Shown here piece by piece: positions 59,761-64,000 of a stretch of DNA of 64,000 nucleotides (positions within the stretch are counted from its first letter, which is position 1; each line of letters starts with the position of its first letter). This stretch comes from Ornithinibacillus sp047228935 (GTDB lineage: Bacteria; Bacillota; Bacilli; Bacillales; Amphibacillaceae), in NCBI RefSeq assembly GCF_047228935.1, contig NZ_JBFEGG010000001.1, forward strand, positions 310,001 to 374,000, written 5' to 3'. A program made the position numbers and the translations under genes. Below the pieces are notes generated by a model. It was not told the origin of the DNA and did no database searches. It saw only the letters and a program-made list of their open reading frames with translations.

Positions 59761-60233
59761 ATATCTGAAGCTTCCTTAAAAAATTCCTCTAAATGTTTAT
59801 GAAATAGTAGTAAATCATGGAGTTTGTTCTCGACGTCTTCATCTTTCTCGCTTTCTTTTAGTTGGTCAATTTGTTTCTTAATTTCCAGTAATGCATCTTT
59901 GCGATCTTCAGTTGCGTCTTGCCATTTCTTTAAATAGAAACTCATAAATTGCTTAAATAGATGTGTGTTTGCTTGATACAGATCTTTTCGAACACCTTTT
60001 TTCCATACTCGTTTCACAAGATTTAATTCTACTAAACTCCTAACACTAGTACTCATGGATGTTTTACTTTTGCCTAGTGCCTCACTTAAATCATCTAAAG
60101 TTAAAGGTTTTTCTTCTATATAAAGGATAGTAAAAACTCTAGCCTCTAAAGGTGACAACCCAAATAATTCAATTGTTTTAGCGAATTCGAGTAGAATCCC
60201 ATTTTTAACCTTTTCGTTGCTGTTATCCAACAT
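59751..60233 (-). CDS. GbsR/MarR-family transcriptional regulator (second), probable opuA regulator
   Basis: 160 aa, a shorter relative of the regulator at 55389. The winged helix is LTLDDLSEALGKSKTSMSTSVRSLVELNLVKRVWKKG (in part, about 43-79), followed by a charged dimerisation helix. TTTTAGGAGGTTTGC precedes ATG 60233. It is divergent from opuAA-AB-AC, the layout seen for OpcR/OpuAR-type regulators, and a matching pair of TTCGTACA sites lies in the opuA promoter. A direct role in opuA control is inferred. Confidence 0.85.
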   Translation of the reverse strand: MLDNSNEKVKNGILLEFAKTIELFGLSPLEARVFTILYIEEKPLTLDDLSEALGKSKTSMSTSVRSLVELNLVKRVWKKGVRKDLYQANTHLFKQFMSFYLKKWQDATEDRKDALLEIKKQIDQLKESEKDEDVENKLHDLLLFHKHLEEFFKEASDIKK

Positions 60234-60351
60234 GCAAACCTCCTAAAATTACCTATCTTTAGGTTACAACAGTCTTTCACTTTTTGAAAATGTCTAGTTC
60301 GGGTGGATTTTGGAGTAAACTGGAGCATTTATAAGGAAAAGTGTTTTTAAA

Positions 60352-60436
60352 TTCGTACAGAATAAACTGTACAAAAAATACAATCGAATTTTAAAGAATA
60401 TAAAGTTTGTCCAGTTCGTACAATGGAGTGTATAGT
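60352..60436 (+). promoter_or_regulatory. opuA promoter with two TTCGTACA sites
   Basis: SigA-like TTGTCC (60407-60412), 18 bp, TATAGT (60431-60436). TTCGTACA occurs at 60352-60359 and again inside the spacer at 60415-60422, 63 bp apart. The upstream site is part of an inverted repeat GTACAG-N6-CTGTAC (60355-60372), nested in AAATTCG/CGAATTT. These are likely operators for the divergent GbsR-type protein. Confidence 0.6.
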
Positions 60437-60533
60437 AATATAGTAAGCAAAAACACGGCCATTTAACGAAAATCTATTAATCTTTGAATTTAATGGATAT
60501 ATAGGTTAATTGAATATGAAAGAGGTGAAGGTT

Positions 60534-61733
60534 TTGCCGATTATTGAGGCAAAAAACCTGACAAAGGTTTTTGGTAAAAATCCGAAGCAAGCTTTAGAGC
60601 TTTTGGATCAGGGATTATCAAAGGAAGAAATATTGAAAAAGACAGGAAGTACAGTAGGGGTTAATCGAGCGACTTTTTCAGTAGAACCAGGAGAAATCTT
60701 CGTTATTATGGGATTATCTGGTAGTGGTAAATCGACTTTAGTAAGGCTGATTAATCGCTTAATTGAACCGACTGAGGGAAGCATTTTAATAAATGGACAG
60801 GATTTAGCGCAGATGGATAAAAAGGATTTACGACAAGTTCGTCGTGAAAAACTTGGTATGGTGTTTCAACGTTTTGCACTATTTCCTAATCGGACAGTCC
60901 TCCAAAATGCAGAATATGGATTAGAGATTCAAAAGGTGGCAAAACAAGAAAGAGCGGAAAAAGCTAGGAAAGCACTTGAACTTGTTGGTCTTGATGGATA
61001 CGCCGACCAAAAGCCAGATCAATTATCTGGTGGGATGCAACAGCGTGTTGGATTAGCTAGAGCACTAGCAAATGATCCTGAGGTTCTTTTAATGGATGAG
61101 GCATTTTCAGCATTAGACCCGTTAATTCGTAAGGACATGCAAGATGAGTTAATCGACTTACAATCTACCATGAAGAAGACGATTATTTTTATTACTCATG
61201 ATTTAGACGAGGCATTACGGATTGGTGATCGGATTGCATTGATGAAAGATGGTTCAATTGTACAAATTGGTACGCCAGAAGAAATCTTAGTCAATCCGGC
61301 TAATGAGTATGTTGAACGTTTTGTAGAAGATGTTGATCGTTCTAAGGTATTAACAGCCCAACATATCATGAAGCGTCCGGAAACAATTAATATTGAAAAA
61401 CATGGTCCTCGTGTTGCTTTAGAACGAATGAGAGAATCAGGTATTTCTAGCATTTTAGTAGTTGATAGTAAACGTAATCTAAAAGGTTATGTAACAGCTG
61501 ATGATGCTTCTGAAGCAAGGAATAAGGATGTTCGTGATTTAGAAGAAATATTACGAACTGATATAAAAGAAGTAGAGAAGGAAACTTCCATGCAAGAAAT
61601 CTTTAATGTTATCAATGGTTCACCAGTGCCTGTAGCCGTTGTACAAGATAAGAAATTAGTTGGGATTATTGTACGTGGAGCTGTTATAGCTGCTCTTGCA
61701 GGGGATAGTGAGGTGAATCTTGAACATGTTTAA
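60534..61733 (+). CDS. opuAA: Glycine betaine ABC transporter ATPase OpuAA
   Basis: 399 aa. N-terminal extension with KTGSTVGVNRATF, Walker A GLSGSGKST (about 57-65), Q-loop VFQRFAL, signature LSGGMQQ, Walker B LLMDEAFSALDPL (Ala after Glu, as in B. subtilis OpuAA) and His switch FITHD. A tandem CBS module follows from about residue 275. Start is TTG 60534 (MPIIEAKN); AAAGAGGTGA is about 6 nt upstream, and the upstream in-frame codons lack a ribosome site. It overlaps opuAB. Energises uptake of glycine betaine and related solutes. Confidence 0.95.
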   Translation: MPIIEAKNLTKVFGKNPKQALELLDQGLSKEEILKKTGSTVGVNRATFSVEPGEIFVIMGLSGSGKSTLVRLINRLIEPTEGSILINGQDLAQMDKKDLRQVRREKLGMVFQRFALFPNRTVLQNAEYGLEIQKVAKQERAEKARKALELVGLDGYADQKPDQLSGGMQQRVGLARALANDPEVLLMDEAFSALDPLIRKDMQDELIDLQSTMKKTIIFITHDLDEALRIGDRIALMKDGSIVQIGTPEEILVNPANEYVERFVEDVDRSKVLTAQHIMKRPETINIEKHGPRVALERMRESGISSILVVDSKRNLKGYVTADDASEARNKDVRDLEEILRTDIKEVEKETSMQEIFNVINGSPVPVAVVQDKKLVGIIVRGAVIAALAGDSEVNLEHV

Positions 61734-62577
61734 GGAATGGTTTACAGAAGGAATTCCAATCCCAGATTGGGCTGAAAGCTTTACGAAATGGACCAAGGAA
61801 ACGTTTGCTGTTCTTTTTGATCCAATTAAAGAACACCTGGGTAATTTTATGGAATGGTTTTCGGAAGATATTTTAATGCAAATTCCAGTATCTATATTTA
61901 TTATTGTGATTGCTATAATAGCGTTTATCATATCCAAGAAAAGAATTGGACTAACTATATTTACGGTTATAGGTTTATGGTTAATTTATAACCAAGGATA
62001 TTGGGAAGATTTAATGAGTACCATTACACTCGTAATAATTGCTAGTCTACTTTCCATTGTTGTTGGTGTTCCAATTGGTATCTTAATGTCGAAGAGTAAC
62101 ACAGCAGAAGCTATCATAAAACCGATACTTGATTTCATGCAAACAATGCCTGCGTTTGTCTATCTAATTCCTGCAGTTGCTTTCTTTGGAATTGGATTAG
62201 TACCTGGGGTATTTGCATCATTAATTTTTGCAACGCCACCTACTGTTCGATTTACGAATCTAGGTATACGACAAGTTTCCAAAGAGCTAATCGAAGCCTC
62301 AGAAGCATTCGGTAGTACCGGTGTTCAAAAGCTGTTTAAGGTAGAGCTACCAATGGCAAAGGCGACAATTATGGCTGGTATTAACCAAACGGTTATGCTT
62401 GCACTTTCCATGGTAGTTATTGCTTCCATGATTGGTGCACCAGGTCTTGGAAAAGAAGTTTTAACTGCATTACAACGTAGTGACGTTGGATCTGGTTTTG
62501 TTGCAGGTATTGGAATCGTAATATTAGCGATTATCATTGATCGCTTTACTCAAAGCATGAACAAAAAAGAACAATAA
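61726..62577 (+). CDS. opuAB: Glycine betaine ABC transporter permease OpuAB
   Basis: 283 aa, hydrophilic N-terminus (about 1-50) then about seven hydrophobic segments with the BPD_transp_1 coupling region (SKELIEASEAFGSTG ... LFKVELPMAK). The motif DFMQTMPAFVYLIPAVAFFGIG is shared with the permease at 1114. Start ATG 61726 is 9 nt from GAGGTGA; TTG 61720 is too close. It overlaps the opuAA stop by 8 nt. 134 nt separate it from opuAC, including a perfect 8-bp hairpin. Confidence 0.93.
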   Translation: MFKEWFTEGIPIPDWAESFTKWTKETFAVLFDPIKEHLGNFMEWFSEDILMQIPVSIFIIVIAIIAFIISKKRIGLTIFTVIGLWLIYNQGYWEDLMSTITLVIIASLLSIVVGVPIGILMSKSNTAEAIIKPILDFMQTMPAFVYLIPAVAFFGIGLVPGVFASLIFATPPTVRFTNLGIRQVSKELIEASEAFGSTGVQKLFKVELPMAKATIMAGINQTVMLALSMVVIASMIGAPGLGKEVLTALQRSDVGSGFVAGIGIVILAIIIDRFTQSMNKKEQ

Positions 62578-62651
62578 AGCCATAGTTAGTAGCATTAGGA
62601 ATATGGGTTATGGTATTCGCCCAACTCAAAAAATGCCAGAATCTATTGGTA

Positions 62652-62672
62652 AACTTTTCACTATGAAAAGTT
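62652..62672 (+). repeat. Perfect hairpin between opuAB and opuAC
   Basis: AACTTTTC (62652-62659), loop ACTAT, GAAAAGTT (62665-62672). No T-tract follows, so it is more likely a stabilising or processing structure for the receptor message than a terminator. Confidence 0.55.
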
Positions 62673-62711
62673 CCATATAAATACAATATTATAAAAGGGG
62701 AGTTTACATTT

Positions 62712-63620
62712 ATGTTCAAACGTAACTGGAAACGTCTAGGAATTATTGCTGGACTTTCATTATCATTATTTGCAGCTGGATGTTCATCAGATGATGATAC
62801 ATCATCAAACAACTCAACAGACGGCGATTCATCTGCTGCGGTTGAAGACCAAGAAATTAACCTTGCATATGTAACATGGGATACGGAAATCGCATCTACA
62901 AATGTTATTGGTAAAGTTTTAGAAGATTTAGGATATGATGTAACACTAACTGCTTTAGATAACTCTATTATGTGGGAAGCTGTTGCTAATGGTGAAGCAG
63001 ATGCAATGGTCGCAGCTTGGTTACCTGCTACACATAAAAGCCAATTCGCTGATTATGGTGACCAAATGGAACAATTAGGACCAAACCTTGAAGGTGCAAA
63101 AATTGGTTTAGTAGTACCATCTTACATGGATGTTGATTCAATTGCTGATTTAGCGGATGAAGCAGACATGAAAATCACTGGTATTGAGCCTGGTTCAGGT
63201 GTTGTCACTTCTGCTGAACAAGCATTAGAAGATTACGAAAATCTTGCAGATTGGGAAGTAGTAACTTCGTCCAGTGGTGCAATGGCTACTGCTTTAGGTG
63301 AAGCATTTGATAATGAAGAAGAAATCATCGTAACTGGATGGTCTCCACACTGGAAATTCGCTAAATACGATTTAAAATATTTAGAAGATCCTAATGGTTC
63401 ATTCGGTGGGGCAGAAACTATTGAAACAATGGTTCGTGAAGGCTTAAAAGACGATATGCCTGAAGCTTACCAAGTACTTGATAATTTCTACTGGTCACCA
63501 GAAGATATCGAATCTGTAATGCTTGATATCTCGGAAGGTATGGATGAGGAAGAAGCTGCGGCTAAATGGATTGAAGAAAATCCAGATAAAGTTGCAGAGT
63601 GGACAGAAGGAATAGAATAA
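62712..63620 (+). CDS. opuAC: Glycine betaine-binding lipoprotein OpuAC
   Basis: 302 aa. Signal peptide with lipobox FAAGC (Cys26), an acidic Ser/Asp/Asn-rich linker (about 27-50) and one OpuAC domain. Characteristic ligand-site Trp segments: YVTWDTEIAST, NSIMWEAV, VAAWLPATH and GWSPHWKFAKYD. This protein is a much closer match to known OpuAC than the receptor at 23-1015. AAAAGGGGAG precedes the ATG. Its acidic linker suits life in high salt. A terminator follows. Confidence 0.93.
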   Translation: MFKRNWKRLGIIAGLSLSLFAAGCSSDDDTSSNNSTDGDSSAAVEDQEINLAYVTWDTEIASTNVIGKVLEDLGYDVTLTALDNSIMWEAVANGEADAMVAAWLPATHKSQFADYGDQMEQLGPNLEGAKIGLVVPSYMDVDSIADLADEADMKITGIEPGSGVVTSAEQALEDYENLADWEVVTSSSGAMATALGEAFDNEEEIIVTGWSPHWKFAKYDLKYLEDPNGSFGGAETIETMVREGLKDDMPEAYQVLDNFYWSPEDIESVMLDISEGMDEEEAAAKWIEENPDKVAEWTEGIE

Positions 63621-63629
63621 TGGACGATA

Positions 63630-63666
63630 AAACCTGTAGACTCTTTTGAGTCTGCGGTTTTTTTTA
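63630..63666 (+). terminator. Terminator of opuA operon
   Basis: AACC.GTAGACTC with GAGTCT.CGGTT around loop TTTT, then a long T-run. Confidence 0.88.
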
Positions 63667-63762
63667 TTTAATACAGGTGGTTGGAGGGGAGTAATTGATA
63701 ACATTTAACAGGAAAACAAAAAAACATAAAAAATAGTAATGTATCGTCCATTTAGAACAGAA

Positions 63763-63792
63763 ACAAAAAACCAACACTTCGAAGTGCTGGTT
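63763..63792 (-). terminator. Terminator of the yhaH-like gene
   Basis: Palindrome CCAACACTTC/GAAGTGCTGG (63771-63790), followed on the minus strand by TTTTTTG. Confidence 0.87.
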
Positions 63793-63798
63793 ACAGAT

Positions 63799-64000
63799 TT
63801 AATTTTCTTCTTTTTTACTTGCGCTAACTTTTTCTTCTAAATCTTTAAGACTTGATTCAATCTGCTCTAAATATTGGTGAATGTTTTTTTGATGTGGTTC
63901 AACGGATGCTTTCCATTCTACAATAGAGCTTTTCATTTCTTGAGTTAAATCTTTAATTAAGGAGACACCTTCTTTAGAGGTTGCTGCAATTTGATCTTTT
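63799..64000 (-). CDS. yhaH: YhaH/YtxH-like protein, C-terminal part (cut by window edge)
   Basis: The last 66 codons of a minus-strand gene whose start lies beyond the window. The visible part is charged and helical (STOP-proximal EEKVSASKKEEN; further in, VSLIKDLTQEMKSS and HQYLEQIESSLKDL) and resembles the tail of YtxH/YhaH general-stress proteins. In B. subtilis yhaH lies close to hpr and yhaI, which agrees with its position here. The N-terminal membrane segment expected for the family cannot be seen. Confidence 0.65.
   Translation of the reverse strand, partial: KDQIAATSKEGVSLIKDLTQEMKSSIVEWKASVEPHQKNIHQYLEQIESSLKDLEEKVSASKKEEN

Noticed and set aside
1..64000. CRISPR array, prophage, rRNA or tRNA genes
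   Set aside because: No regularly spaced repeats, phage structural or integrase genes, or recognisable rRNA or tRNA sequences were noticed on reading both strands.

Overview
This window comes from a low-GC, endospore-forming Gram-positive bacterium of the Bacillaceae. The evidence is a gerA-type germinant receptor operon, two alpha/beta-type SASPs, YhcN/YlaJ and YjcZ sporulation proteins, SigI/RsgI, MsmX, and the block yheA, yhaR, yhaO, yhaN, yhaM, yhaL, prsA, yhaI, yhaH. Two complete OpuA-type compatible-solute importers and two GbsR-type regulators point to a salt-tolerant lineage, perhaps near Oceanobacillus or Virgibacillus; that placement is an inference. I saw no rRNA, tRNA, CRISPR array, prophage or transposase gene.

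Layout. 1-3.2 kb: glycine-betaine-type importer (binding protein, permease, ATPase). 3.2-7.0 kb: gerAA-AB-AC on the minus strand. 7.1-8.1 kb: beta-carbonic anhydrase and a zinc-ribbon protein. 8.1-12.2 kb: bmrB-like leader peptide, attenuator and the heterodimeric exporter bmrCD. 12.2-15.3 kb: membrane serine protease, sigI, rsgI. 15.3-19.7 kb: yhdB, yhcN-like, then the sulfur operon yrrT-luxS-mccA-mccB. 19.9-25.5 kb: M20 peptidase, APH-fold protein, SDR, two YjcZ proteins, methionine aminopeptidase, azlCD. 25.5-25.7 kb: a 229-bp repeat element with inverted ends. 25.7-30.3 kb: ECF sigma and anti-sigma, divergent from a NEW3-domain protein with an ABC exporter. 30.3-35.5 kb: a divergent SAM-I-type riboswitch ahead of metK-speA-speD-speE-speB. 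35.46-35.73 kb: an operator-controlled, highly structured transcript with no clear ORF, then a P-loop protein. 36.7-45.5 kb: CDF transporter, IDEAL protein, chemoreceptor, MFS, kinase-like protein, lipoprotein, phospholipase C-like protein, fumC, two SASPs. 45.7-50.9 kb: msmX, PucR-type regulator, yheA, yhaR, yhzD, and a regulator plus two-membrane-protein cassette. 51-60.2 kb: yhaO/yhaN, gbsR-like, yhaM, yhaL, prsA, small membrane proteins, yhaI. 60.2-63.6 kb: second GbsR-type regulator divergent from opuAA-AB-AC. The window ends inside yhaH.

How the genes work together. Osmoprotection is covered by two importers with opposite gene order and two GbsR-type regulators. One-carbon and sulfur flow is covered by metK and the spermidine genes (SAM to decarboxylated SAM to spermidine) and by yrrT-luxS-mccAB (homocysteine to cysteine). 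Several sporulation loci share one promoter layout: a -35-like hexamer, 16 bp, and a -10 resembling CATACTA, consistent with forespore SigG.

The strongest regulatory findings are the bmrCD leader with mutually exclusive RNA pairings and a second downstream terminator, the metK leader whose ligand-binding internal loop differs from canonical SAM-I, the orphan structured locus at 35.46-35.73 kb, and the 229-bp repeat element. No sequence search or folding program was run; all assignments rest on motif recognition and remembered family features.
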